The position numbers were made by a program, and so were the translations under genes. From Paenibacillus validus NBRC 15382 (lineage in GTDB: Bacteria > Bacillota > Bacilli > Paenibacillales > NBRC-103111), in NCBI RefSeq assembly GCF_004000985.1, contig NZ_BIMH01000002.1, forward strand, positions 62,001 to 126,000: a stretch of 64,000 bases of DNA, in the 5' to 3' direction. Shown piece by piece: positions 25,104 through 32,308 of this stretch. The notes under the pieces were generated by a model, which saw only the letters and a program-made list of their open reading frames with translations, was not told the origin of the DNA and searched no databases. The stretch's first letter is position 1. Each line of letters starts with the position of its first letter.

Positions 25104-25274
25104 TTACATGGAGGGGCGGGCATGATCGGTCGCCACCATTATCTGTTCGACTTCAGTTTCGTTGAATAACTCCCATGACCTAACAGAAGGTTTCCAGTTC
25201 AATTGCACAACCTGACAATTCTTAGCGTGTCTTAACCAGGACAGCATTAGGGATTCAGCAATTTCTATCTTCAT
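25104..25274 (-). pseudogene. Truncated 56-codon gene fragment beside the IS element
   Basis: A minus-strand frame starts at ATG 25274 behind a good AAAGGAAA ribosome site and reads M-K-I-E-I-A-E-S-L-M-L-S-W-L-R-H before stopping at 25104, about 20 bases from the transposase stop. The last residues (A-R-P-S-M) fall in sequence that looks like the junction with the IS element. I read it as the N-terminus of a longer hypothetical protein cut off by the insertion. The function is not recognised. Confidence 0.55.
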
Positions 25275-25472
25275 GCGAAATTTCCTTTCTGATAGTCATA
25301 CTGTGTGGTCGGCAAATTGGATTTTCCTATAATATTTGTGCTGTTTTTTTATAGCAAAGCAGTTCACAGACTCATCCATGTGAGGCCATTAAGATGGCCT
25401 TGAGTAATGAAGCTTTCTCTTGTACCATAGATTCTGTCACTATCGTAGATGATTCCAGGCCCAAGCGACCAA
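25275..25472. other. Gap without a recognisable gene
   Basis: About 200 bases of AT-rich sequence. It holds a small inverted repeat (AGGCCATTAAGATGGCCT, about 25382-25399) without a T-run and a TATAAT-like element near 25330. I see no gene. Confidence 0.4.
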
Positions 25473-26057
25473 TCATTTTTTTGCCAATTTCCAGTATTCA
25501 TTCATTAGTTTTTGATAATCATCTGATAATTGTTTGTTGATGTCTCCAAGAAACTTGACTTTCAGGTCATCATCAGATTTGGCTTTCAATACGTTTTTCA
25601 AATTCTTAAGCGTATTCTGGTTGCGTTGGATCACATTCTTCGTTTCAGCATAATTACCATCAATCCCACTCGTGGATAAGGACAGAATTTCCTCAATATC
25701 GTCCATCATTCTCATTTCGGTTAGTCTCTTCATTTCTAAGGTATCTTTGTAATATGGACTCTCCTTAAAACCATTTTCATCAACATGTTCGTTAATGAAG
25801 TTGTAAGAATAGGTATGCATAATTATATCCCTTGGAATACTTAGATATTTGGGAGACATTGCATCTATAATCTCTTTGATCTTCTTTTCCGTTTCTTCAT
25901 TCTTCTTTGCCGCTGACTCCCTAGATTCCTTTTCACTCTTCCTTTTGTCCAAGTATCCCTTTATAAAAAAACCTATAATTGCCAACAAGCCAGCCACTAC
26001 AAAATCTGACCCTTTATCGGGAAGTAACTCTACTATTAGTTGTATTAATGAATCCAT
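25473..26057 (-). CDS. Hypothetical membrane-anchored coiled-coil protein
   Basis: A protein of about 194 residues not recognised by family. It has one N-terminal membrane segment ('FVVAGLLAIIGFFIKGYL'), then a highly charged Lys/Glu helix (residues about 40-65), and a soluble mostly helical C-terminal domain. Start ATG 26057 has a GAGAG-like site; ATG 26075 is also possible. Base composition is AT-rich like the rest of the island. It is 59 bases downstream of the Mrr-type nuclease gene on the same strand, so the two may form one unit. The topology would place the domain in the cytoplasm near the membrane. Confidence 0.65.
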   Translation of the reverse strand: MDSLIQLIVELLPDKGSDFVVAGLLAIIGFFIKGYLDKRKSEKESRESAAKKNEETEKKIKEIIDAMSPKYLSIPRDIIMHTYSYNFINEHVDENGFKESPYYKDTLEMKRLTEMRMMDDIEEILSLSTSGIDGNYAETKNVIQRNQNTLKNLKNVLKAKSDDDLKVKFLGDINKQLSDDYQKLMNEYWKLAKK

Positions 26058-26116
26058 TTTTACGCTCTCTTTCATTTAGTGTTAGCTGACATTGCCAATG
26101 ATTTCTCCCTTCTACC

Positions 26117-26977
26117 TTATAACGATCTTGTTTGTCTACAACCAGGAAACTTGGTACAACCGAGAAACTCTTCCCCTTGCTTACTCTTCCTTCTTACCAT
26201 AGGAGAACCACACTTGCATGTCACTGAGGTTGTTGCCGCTGCTTCCTTCCGAGCTATTGCTACCTCTGACTTTGCTACCGTCTCAGTTCTCTTCTCTATG
26301 GGACGCGGTTTCTTGCTCGGTTGCCATTTCCCCCATGCTCTTAGCTTTTGCTCGACTAAGGCTCCATGCCAATAATCGACTTTGAATTGCTCTGCTTCCT
26401 TCTTGGCAGGAGGTGTAAGATCAGATGTAGTGATAAGCAACGATAATATACAATCATGATTCCTCTTCGCCGCCACAAGTTCACGCACTGTCATTACAGG
26501 TACTAGATTATGGTCTGCATAGCATTTGGCTTGGACGGCTGTTTTCTCCCCGCGACCATCAACGATCACAAGATCAACTCCACCATCATTACCGCCTACA
26601 CCTACTTCTTTTACTGTGTAGCCCTGATCACGGAAGTAAAGAGCAAGTAGACGCTCAAACTCAGCTCCAGATAGGTCATCCAACCTGCTAGTAAGGATGA
26701 TTTCATCAGTTCTACATCCCTTTGAAGTCCGTCTTATGTTTGTCTGAGCAGCCTTCTTAATCGATGTTTTGGGTTTCTGCTTTTTCTCGGTTCGTCTTTT
26801 CCGAGTCCAGATAGCTCCTATGATATCCGCAACTATGATTGAACCGATGAGTATGCCAAAGAAGAATCCCCAATGCAACCCTGGGATGTTGAAGTACAAA
26901 GTAAGCCCACCAATAATAAACAAGCCTCTCAAGACATATGCGAGTTGTCTTCCTTCTGCGTAGTAAGTTCTAGCCAT
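26117..26977 (-). CDS. Membrane-anchored Mrr-type restriction endonuclease with C-terminal topoisomerase zinc finger
   Basis: A 286-residue protein with three parts. Two membrane segments lie at about residues 15-58. A Mrr_cat (PD-(D/E)xK-type) nuclease domain follows at about 100-215: 'LSGAEFERLLALYFRDQGY', then 'GGNDGGVDLVIV' (D135) and 'AVQAKCYA' (Q149-A-K151). A C-terminal four-cysteine ribbon of the topoisomerase I type ('CKCGSP', 'FLGCTKFPGC') completes it. Related proteins are annotated as restriction endonucleases, and the QxK form of the active site is normal for Mrr. ATG 26977 lies eight bases after the stop of a small zinc-ribbon ORF. It is a candidate anti-phage effector carried by the island; it looks intact. 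Confidence 0.85.
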   Translation of the reverse strand: MARTYYAEGRQLAYVLRGLFIIGGLTLYFNIPGLHWGFFFGILIGSIIVADIIGAIWTRKRRTEKKQKPKTSIKKAAQTNIRRTSKGCRTDEIILTSRLDDLSGAEFERLLALYFRDQGYTVKEVGVGGNDGGVDLVIVDGRGEKTAVQAKCYADHNLVPVMTVRELVAAKRNHDCILSLLITTSDLTPPAKKEAEQFKVDYWHGALVEQKLRAWGKWQPSKKPRPIEKRTETVAKSEVAIARKEAAATTSVTCKCGSPMVRRKSKQGEEFLGCTKFPGCRQTRSL

Positions 26978-26984
26978 TGGTTCT

Positions 26985-27146
26985 TTAACCCCCTATTTCC
27001 TTGTCTTTCCATTGGTAAGTTCGAATTTTCCTAACAATTTCTCTTCTAATCTTCTCTCGGTATCCATGGAACCCACTCTCAATTGTTTTTCTAAAACCGC
27101 AATTCTCACATGTTAAAAGCTCAATCCCATACGAGCCCTCATTCAT
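26985..27146 (-). CDS. Small zinc-ribbon ORF, possibly 5'-truncated
   Basis: The reading frame ending at 26985 is open back to about 27197 and contains C-x2-C pairs 21 residues apart ('PICKECNGYL' and 'LLTCENCGFRK'), a zinc ribbon, followed by a basic tail. The only ATG (27146) would leave out the first Cys pair, so the true start has probably been lost or is non-standard. It precedes the Mrr gene by eight bases and may be translationally coupled to it. Confidence 0.45.
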   Translation of the reverse strand: MNEGSYGIELLTCENCGFRKTIESGFHGYREKIRREIVRKIRTYQWKDKEIGG

Positions 27147-27224
27147 TACTAAGTATCCATTACATTCTTTGCAAATTGGAACAGGAAGTTGTACTTGTTA
27201 CTGTAGGTCGAGAGATACCAACCC

Positions 27225-27374
27225 TCAGTTAAGAAGCTCATCATTAGTCAAGAACCAGATTTTAATTCCTACACGAGCGATATTGTAGACGGGGTAAAGT
27301 GGGAATGTTATTGCAGCTCCGATAAAAAAGGTAATTGCCCCAGCTACTATTGGGTGTTTGAGTAATTCTTTCAT
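27225..27374 (-). CDS. Small hypothetical membrane protein (49 aa)
   Basis: ATG 27374 opens a 49-codon frame: 'MKELLKHPIVAGAITFFIGA' and a following hydrophobic stretch, then a short polar tail. It contains one or two membrane segments. The ribosome site is weak (GGTCGGTAG). The function is not recognised; it belongs to the cluster of small membrane ORFs in the island. Confidence 0.45.
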   Translation of the reverse strand: MKELLKHPIVAGAITFFIGAAITFPLYPVYNIARVGIKIWFLTNDELLN

Positions 27375-27501
27375 CTACCGACCAACCAACTCTCATTTTA
27401 GTCTATTAAATGAAAAAGGTGCGCCTACTGAGGCAGCACCCTGCTCTTATGCCTATATTCGATTATAGGTCAAAATGCTTAATTTTGGAATATCATGCAG
27501 A

Positions 27502-27747
27502 CTAATGCCGAATTCTCTTATTAGGAATAGTCATTATTGTAACAGCCCCAATTATAGCTGTCACCAAGAACAATGTGTACCAAGCATTATTATAGTTCGT
27601 CTGCTGATGTTCGAGTTGATGCGCCTTCTCGCAGGCCTTACGAATTGAATTAGAATTGTCCGAAAGCAATGTCTCCAGTATGTAAATAATAACTTCGACC
27701 AACAAAACAATTGCACAGATCATACCAACTATAGTCTTCCTGCTCAT
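27502..27747 (-). CDS. Hypothetical two-helix membrane protein (81 aa)
   Basis: An 81-residue protein with membrane segments at about 7-27 ('IVGMICAIVLLVEVIIYIL') and 57-75, joined by a polar loop. Its ATG overlaps the TGA of the upstream zinc-ribbon gene (ATGA), showing the two were originally an operon with coupled translation. The family is not recognised. Confidence 0.6.
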   Translation of the reverse strand: MSRKTIVGMICAIVLLVEVIIYILETLLSDNSNSIRKACEKAHQLEHQQTNYNNAWYTLFLVTAIIGAVTIMTIPNKRIRH

Positions 27748-28328
27748 GCCTGACTGGCCTCGCTTGTTGTCCCGCTTGCTGCTAGAGGCTTATTAAATCT
27801 TCTTCTTATCGGAGCAATCAGCAAAATCGATACAATGTTCACGATATTTAGTGCAATCGTCCATCCATAAAAGCTCTTTGCTGTCGAGAACACGTAATCA
27901 TAAGAAATTCACGAAGGACATGACGCGCGTTTGCGCCCACTGCTGAGTTGCCACCGCATCTTGATACAACGTATTTACGTTGAAAAATAACACTATGCCG
28001 AATACGATGGTCAGAAGGAATGCGTGATACGAGCCGTTCCGAACATCATCACCGATAACCTTGAATAGTCTAAAGACCAGATACACAACAATGATGTTAA
28101 GCAAAGCGTTAATGCACGCTGAATAATTTTAGCTTTTGTGCCGCGCGTAGCCGCTAAGCCATTTTGAGCAAGCGACTCTTCTTCAAGCTTTGTAATAGAT
28201 ACTTGCGGAGCCTCCACATCTGTTGTATCGATAGGTCGCCCTTCATCTGATACTAGCAACTTCGCTCCGCAAGAAGAACAAAACTTAGCGCCCTCTAGGA
28301 CTTGCTTGCCACAATTTGAACAGTACAT
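27744..28328 (-). pseudogene. Zinc-ribbon membrane protein gene with two frameshifts
   Basis: From ATG 28328 the frame gives an N-terminal zinc ribbon ('MYCSNCGKQVLEGAKFCSSC') and a linker up to 'KAKIIQRAL'. A one-base loss near 28112 shifts to the frame 'LLNIIVVYLVFRLFKVIGDD...', and a one-base gain near 27897 shifts back to 'YDYVFSTAKSFYGW...' and 'TSEASQA', ending at a TGA that overlaps the next gene's ATG. Joined, the product has about 193 residues: a zinc ribbon followed by three or four membrane segments. Both shifts are clear because codon-like sequence continues seamlessly. Sequencing error at both sites is possible but unlikely. Confidence 0.75.
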
Positions 28329-28457
28329 TCGTTCCTTCATGATTAAAGAGGAAAAGCTGGCCACGGGGGAACGATATGAAGATAGGAGCTTCCTAGTTGC
28401 AGCAAGTATGGTATTCCTTTGTCCTAAGCTAATTGCAGTGTGGTTTGAAAGCGTATG

Positions 28458-28665
28458 CTCAAGAAGACGAACATGCGAGTGATCAGACTTTCATGATCTT
28501 CGTCATACGTGCGCTTCCCTACTCATGAGTCTGGACATTCATCCAAAGATAGTCCAAGAACAGCTCGGTCATTCATCCATAATGATCACCTTGGACACTT
28601 ACTCTCACCTAATGCCAAATATGCAAGCTGAGGCGGCTACTGCTTTGGAGAAACTCCTAAGGTAG
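28458..28665 (+). pseudogene. C-terminal remnant of a tyrosine recombinase (phage integrase)
   Basis: Codons 28492-28665 encode 'HDLRHTCASLLM', 'VQEQLGHSSI' and 'TLDTYSHL', i.e. the second Arg, the His and the nucleophilic Tyr of a phage-type integrase, ending at TAG 28663. Just upstream 'KKTNMRVIR' reads in a different frame, showing one extra base near 28488. The N-terminal two thirds are gone. Together with the IS element it marks the region as a decayed mobile island. Confidence 0.85.
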
Positions 28666-28674
28666 CCGCCTTTC
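28631..28674 (+). terminator. Terminator overlapping the integrase stop codon
   Basis: GGCGGCTAC (28632-28640) pairs with GTAGCCGCC (28662-28670), followed by TTTCT. One arm lies in the coding part and the other contains the stop codon. Confidence 0.75.
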
Positions 28675-28790
28675 TCCTGCCATTACCCGTAATCCCCCGC
28701 CAAATTCCTGCCAAAACGCATAATTCGATCATTTCCCTGCCAAGGTAAAGCTTAAAAGCCCCTATGGGACAAGGGCTCCTAGACATACAG

Positions 28791-28823
28791 ACAAAAAAAG
28801 AGACCCGCCAACGGGGCGGATCT
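28791..28823 (-). terminator. Orphan minus-strand terminator
   Basis: GACCCGCC-AAC-GGGGCGGATC (28802-28822) forms a stem followed on the minus strand by seven T. No minus-strand gene is visible between here and 29115, so it may end a small RNA, a leader, or be a relic of the island. The rest of 28675-28939 shows no gene. Confidence 0.6.
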
Positions 28824-28939
28824 AAGGGTGTATATATTAAAAAGGGGGTCTTGCTATCTATAATACACGGATAACATGTTAAACACGTAACAGATATATT
28901 TCAATTATGTAACAAAATTGAAAGCGTTATATGCCGTAA

Positions 28940-29077
28940 TGAGAATCAATATCATAATATCGAGAAATATTATCAAAATCAAAGAAAACGCTAACTTGAT
29001 ACCGATAATTAGTCTCAAAAGGCTGAAAATCGATATCAATTAAAGTATTTGCCAAAATTTCGACCTTGACGTATAAT
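28940..29077 (+). promoter_or_regulatory. Promoter of the CDF gene with two Fur-like boxes
   Basis: TGAGAATCAATATCA (28940-28954) matches the 7-1-7 Fur consensus TGATAATNATTATCA at 12 of 14 fixed positions, and TGAAAATCGATATCA (29024-29038) at 11 of 14. A good sigma-A promoter follows: TTGCCA (29049-29054), 17 bases, TATAAT (29072-29077). The second box lies just upstream of the -35. Fur, PerR or Zur control is inferred from similarity only. Confidence 0.6.
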
Positions 29078-29114
29078 CCAATCAAGGACTTACCTTACAG
29101 AAAGGGTGATTCGG

Positions 29115-30077
29115 ATGTACGATTATCACCATCTCGACCATGCGAAGAAACAAAGCCGTTCCAAGAAAACGCTGTGGATCACGCTGAGTTTAACTTTATT
29201 CTTCACCATCGTTGAAGTCATTGGCGGACTGCTGTCCAATTCGCTCGCCCTGCTCTCCGATTCCGCGCATATGATCTCAGACGTGCTCGCTCTCGGATTG
29301 AGCATGGTTGCCATCTATATGGCGACGAGACAGCCAAACGCCAAATATACGTTCGGCTTCCTCCGTTTTGAGATTATCGCTTCGTTCCTCAACGGTCTGG
29401 CGCTGGCCATCATTTCGATCGGCATCTGTATCGAAGGGATACGGCGATTTATGAACCCGGAACCGATCGATCTCAAGCTCATGCTGATCATTGCCTCCAT
29501 CGGGCTGACGGTCAACCTCGTCCTGACGCTGGTGCTCAGCCGCAGTATGAAGGAAGAGGAAAATTTGAACGTGAAAAGCGCTTTATGGCATTTTATCGGA
29601 GATTTGCTAAGTTCCATTGGAGTTATTGTTTCTGCCGTACTCATTTATTATACCGGATTGCCTTGGTTCGACCCGATTATCAGCATTGTCATCGGCGGCA
29701 TCATCTTCACCGGCGGTGCGAAAATCATTAAGGAATCGTACCTCATCCTGATGGAATCGGTGCCGGAGCGCTTCGATCTGGATGAAATCCGGGCAGCCAT
29801 CGCTGCCGTGGAAGGTGTCGAAGATGTGCACGAGATGCATCTGTGGGCCGTGTCCTCGGATCATTATTCCCTCACGGCGCACGTCTTTATCGACGACAGC
29901 ATCCAGCCGTTCTGCATCATCCTCGCCATCAACGAGACGCTGAAGAACAAGTACGGCATCGAGCACACGACGATCCAGATGGAGCATGCGGGCATCCACC
30001 CGCACGGCGAATACGGCAAGCAATTTATGCTGGCCAAGGAGCAGAAGCAGACCCGGAGTATCGGTCCTGTCTTCTAG
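29115..30077 (+). CDS. czcD: CDF-family cation efflux protein (CzcD-like)
   Basis: A 320-residue cation diffusion facilitator with six membrane helices. Metal ligands are in 'LLSDSAHMISD' (D49, H52, D56) and 'SALWHFIGDLLSS' (H159, D163). The cytoplasmic C-terminal domain contains 'VEDVHEMHLWAV' and 'HTTIQMEH', as in zinc or cobalt exporters of the CzcD/ZitB group. Such proteins exchange metal for protons across the membrane. ATG 29115 follows AGAAAGG; an upstream GTG at 29106 is inferior. Fur-like boxes in the promoter leave iron or manganese as possible substrates, so the metal is not settled. Confidence 0.88.
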   Translation: MYDYHHLDHAKKQSRSKKTLWITLSLTLFFTIVEVIGGLLSNSLALLSDSAHMISDVLALGLSMVAIYMATRQPNAKYTFGFLRFEIIASFLNGLALAIISIGICIEGIRRFMNPEPIDLKLMLIIASIGLTVNLVLTLVLSRSMKEEENLNVKSALWHFIGDLLSSIGVIVSAVLIYYTGLPWFDPIISIVIGGIIFTGGAKIIKESYLILMESVPERFDLDEIRAAIAAVEGVEDVHEMHLWAVSSDHYSLTAHVFIDDSIQPFCIILAINETLKNKYGIEHTTIQMEHAGIHPHGEYGKQFMLAKEQKQTRSIGPVF

Positions 30078-30085
30078 AAGACGTC

Positions 30086-30146
30086 AAGACGCCTTCCCTC
30101 ACCTGACCCCCACGAACTGTGGTGACCGGAGAGGCAAGGCGTCTTT
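30086..30146. terminator. Bidirectional terminator between CDF and LacI genes
   Basis: AAGACGCCTT (30086-30095) pairs with AAGGCGTCTT (30136-30145), with an inner stem; the right arm touches the LacI stop codon. It serves both convergent genes. Confidence 0.7.
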
Positions 30147-31218
30147 ATTCGAGCGCTTCCGCAATGCTCGATCTCCGCGCAATCAGGCGGAGCGGAATTT
30201 GAATTTCATGGCCGATACGTTTAAGCTTCCGCGCCTCATCTGCCGGAGATTGCTTCAGCGCTCTCGTATCGCCAAGCGCCTCGAGCATCAGCATCATGGT
30301 CATTTCAGCCTGCAGCGCATACGGGATATCGAGCGACGTCAGCATCGGGTGGCACACCGTCGTCACCGGATCGTTATTGATGCCGGCAATCCGAAAATCC
30401 TCCGGCACCCGGTACCCCCGCCGTTGTACGGCGGACATGAATGCCAGCGAAATCACATCGTCGAACCCAAGAATGCCGACCGGAGCTTCTCGATTCCAGA
30501 GTCTCTCCACTTGTTCCAACGCCTGGTCGATCGTCTCCACCTCATCCGAATCGATCATGTCGTACGGCACCGGTTCAGGCAGCTTCGAAAGCCCGTTTCG
30601 AAAGCCCGCTCTTCGTTGAAGATCGGTAGCGTACAAGCTTGTTTTGGCCAAATACACAATCGTTCGGCAGCCCTGCTCATACAGATGTCTCACAGCCTCG
30701 TCACAGCCATCGACAAAATCGAGGTTCACGGCCCCGACGGCGATGTCGTTCGGCCATCCCCACGCATTAAACAAAACAAGCGGCGTCCCTTCGCCCACCA
30801 GATGGCGGGTCGCTTCCTGCGACATCGCCAGCCCGTGGCAGATGAGCCCGTCCACCCGGCGCTGCAGCAGCACATCCAGGTGGCGCTTCTCTATCTCCGG
30901 ATCGAACCCCGCTGCCGAAAAAACGGACAAATGGTACCCGTACCCATGCGCCATACGCTGCATTTCTTCGGCAAACTGCCCGTGATATCCGCCGAAGACA
31001 GGCACGAGCATGCCGAGCTCATACGACTTCTTCCGGCTTAGACTGGCGGCCATAACGTTGCGGCGGTAGCCGAGCTGTTCCGCCGTCTGTTCCACTTTAC
31101 GGATCGTTTCCGGCGTCATCGGCACATTGCGCCTGTTCAACACGTTAGAAACCGTAGCAATGGATACTCCAGCCGCTTCGGCGATATCGACGATGGTGAT
31201 TTGCCGCTTTTTACTCAT
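30145..31218 (-). CDS. LacI-family transcriptional regulator
   Basis: A 357-residue LacI/GalR regulator: N-terminal HTH plus hinge helix ('ITIVDIAEAAGVSIATVSNV') and a periplasmic-binding-protein-like sugar domain ('VPVFGGYHGQFAEEMQRMA', 'VDGLICHGLAMS', 'AIAGIN'-type 'FRIAGINNDPVTTV'). ATG 31218 has GAGGG upstream. It stands alone; no sugar genes are adjacent, so its targets are elsewhere. A palindrome-like ATCGATTTAAGCGTTTAATC just upstream (about 31266-31285) may be its own operator. Confidence 0.85.
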   Translation of the reverse strand: MSKKRQITIVDIAEAAGVSIATVSNVLNRRNVPMTPETIRKVEQTAEQLGYRRNVMAASLSRKKSYELGMLVPVFGGYHGQFAEEMQRMAHGYGYHLSVFSAAGFDPEIEKRHLDVLLQRRVDGLICHGLAMSQEATRHLVGEGTPLVLFNAWGWPNDIAVGAVNLDFVDGCDEAVRHLYEQGCRTIVYLAKTSLYATDLQRRAGFRNGLSKLPEPVPYDMIDSDEVETIDQALEQVERLWNREAPVGILGFDDVISLAFMSAVQRRGYRVPEDFRIAGINNDPVTTVCHPMLTSLDIPYALQAEMTMMLMLEALGDTRALKQSPADEARKLKRIGHEIQIPLRLIARRSSIAEALE

Positions 31219-31331
31219 GCCGCATTTCCCTCTCCCTGCTCAAAACTTTCATAGAATAAAAACAATCGATTTAAGCGTTTAATCTTTTCATTTTACCGCC
31301 AATCCATTGGACGCGTCAATGCAGCGGATAA

Positions 31332-31364
31332 GAAAAAAAACCGTTCCGCCCTCTGGCGAAACGG
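31332..31364 (-). terminator. Terminator after the 46-aa gene
   Basis: CCGTTCCGCC-CTCT-GGCGAAACGG (31341-31364) with eight T on the minus strand: a textbook intrinsic terminator directly after a small gene, supporting that the gene is real. Confidence 0.85.
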
Positions 31365-31380
31365 CTGAACAAGACCATCG

Positions 31381-31521
31381 TTAAATCGACGGTCTATTCG
31401 GCTCATGCTTGTCCTTGTGATAGGTCGGCATGGTGTAAGCTTTGCTTTCCACCGCCTGATTCGAGTGATCGGCCATCGACTGCATGGTTTGATTCATGCT
31501 TTTGTTTTTGCCTTTGCGCAT
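31381..31521 (-). CDS. Small hydrophilic protein (46 aa), function unknown
   Basis: A 46-codon gene starting at ATG 31521 with an excellent GGAGGGAAG ribosome site and ending just before a strong terminator. The product is polar and Met/Lys/Asn/Gln-rich ('MRKGKNKSMNQTMQSMADHS' at the N-terminus, 'YHKDKHEPNRPSI' at the C-terminus), with no membrane segment. The clean signals argue for a real short gene. The general character recalls small spore-associated proteins, but I do not recognise a family. Confidence 0.65.
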   Translation of the reverse strand: MRKGKNKSMNQTMQSMADHSNQAVESKAYTMPTYHKDKHEPNRPSI

Positions 31522-31705
31522 CGAACTTCCCTCCATCCGTTAGGAACAATATGAGTTGCAGAGTATGCCTTCATGTTTTGTCACCAAACACCGGAAGATA
31601 TGCAGGACGCAAGACGCCAATAATTCCTACGGTAAGGGAAGATAGATCGTCGGCTCTCCGTACATACTACACGAGGAACTTCATCACCATGCGAAGAGAA
31701 TCGAT

Positions 31706-32224
31706 ATGGGAATCTTAGACGGAAATCCGAAACACGAGCCTATGCATTATGGTGAAATTTATGCTTTGTGGGCATTCAGCTCGCAGACAAAGCTGGCCTT
31801 TACCGGTTACCATACGCTGCGTAATCACGCCGGTGATTCTGATTTAAGAGAATTCATGAAGGAATTAATCGATGTCGCGGCTAAAGAAACCGATGACTGC
31901 GATGCACTGTTAATCAAGAACGGCATCACCCCCCCGCCGTCGCCGCCGGAGAAGCCGAAAGCGAATCTGGAAGACATTCCGGCAGGCGCTCGTTTCACCG
32001 ATCAGGAAATATCCGCCTCATTGAGCGTCGATCTGATCATCGGATTAAACATGTGCAGCCAAATCATCGGTCAAGCCATTCGCGAGGATATTGGCATGTT
32101 ATTTACGAAGTATCATCAAACCAAGACCAGCCTCAGCAGCAAGCTGCTGCGCATGAACAAAGCCAAGGGCTGGCTCGTGCCGCCGCCACTGCAGCTGCAG
32201 ACGAAAGAATTGGTGCACAGCTAG
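31706..32224 (+). CDS. DUF3231-family protein
   Basis: A 172-residue, largely helical protein resembling one half of DUF3231 (a CotF/ferritin-like four-helix domain in Bacillales): 'MHYGEIYALWAFSSQTKLAF', 'FMKELIDVAAKETDDCDALL', a Pro-rich turn ('ITPPPSPPEKP'), then 'MCSQIIGQAIREDIGMLFTKYH'. Family members usually hold two repeats, so this is a single-domain version. The ribosome site is poor, which leaves the start uncertain. A terminator follows. The function of the family is unknown; a spore or stress role is often assumed. Confidence 0.7.
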   Translation: MGILDGNPKHEPMHYGEIYALWAFSSQTKLAFTGYHTLRNHAGDSDLREFMKELIDVAAKETDDCDALLIKNGITPPPSPPEKPKANLEDIPAGARFTDQEISASLSVDLIIGLNMCSQIIGQAIREDIGMLFTKYHQTKTSLSSKLLRMNKAKGWLVPPPLQLQTKELVHS

Positions 32225-32235
32225 TCCTTCAATCA

Positions 32236-32278
32236 CAAAAAGGCTCCCTACCGCGCCAAGCGCAAGGTAGGGAGCCTT
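32236..32278. terminator. Terminator between DUF3231 and sdhB
   Basis: AAGGCTCCCTACC (32240-32252) pairs with GGTAGGGAGCCTT (32266-32278). The minus-strand side has the T-run, so it mainly ends the sdhCAB transcript; it also closes the convergent gene. Confidence 0.85.
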
Positions 32279-32308
32279 CATCATTGTATCAAGTTCGGCG
32301 TAAGGAAA

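Noticed and set aside
28490-28665. A functional integrase
   Set aside because: Only the last catalytic segment remains and the preceding segment is out of frame.
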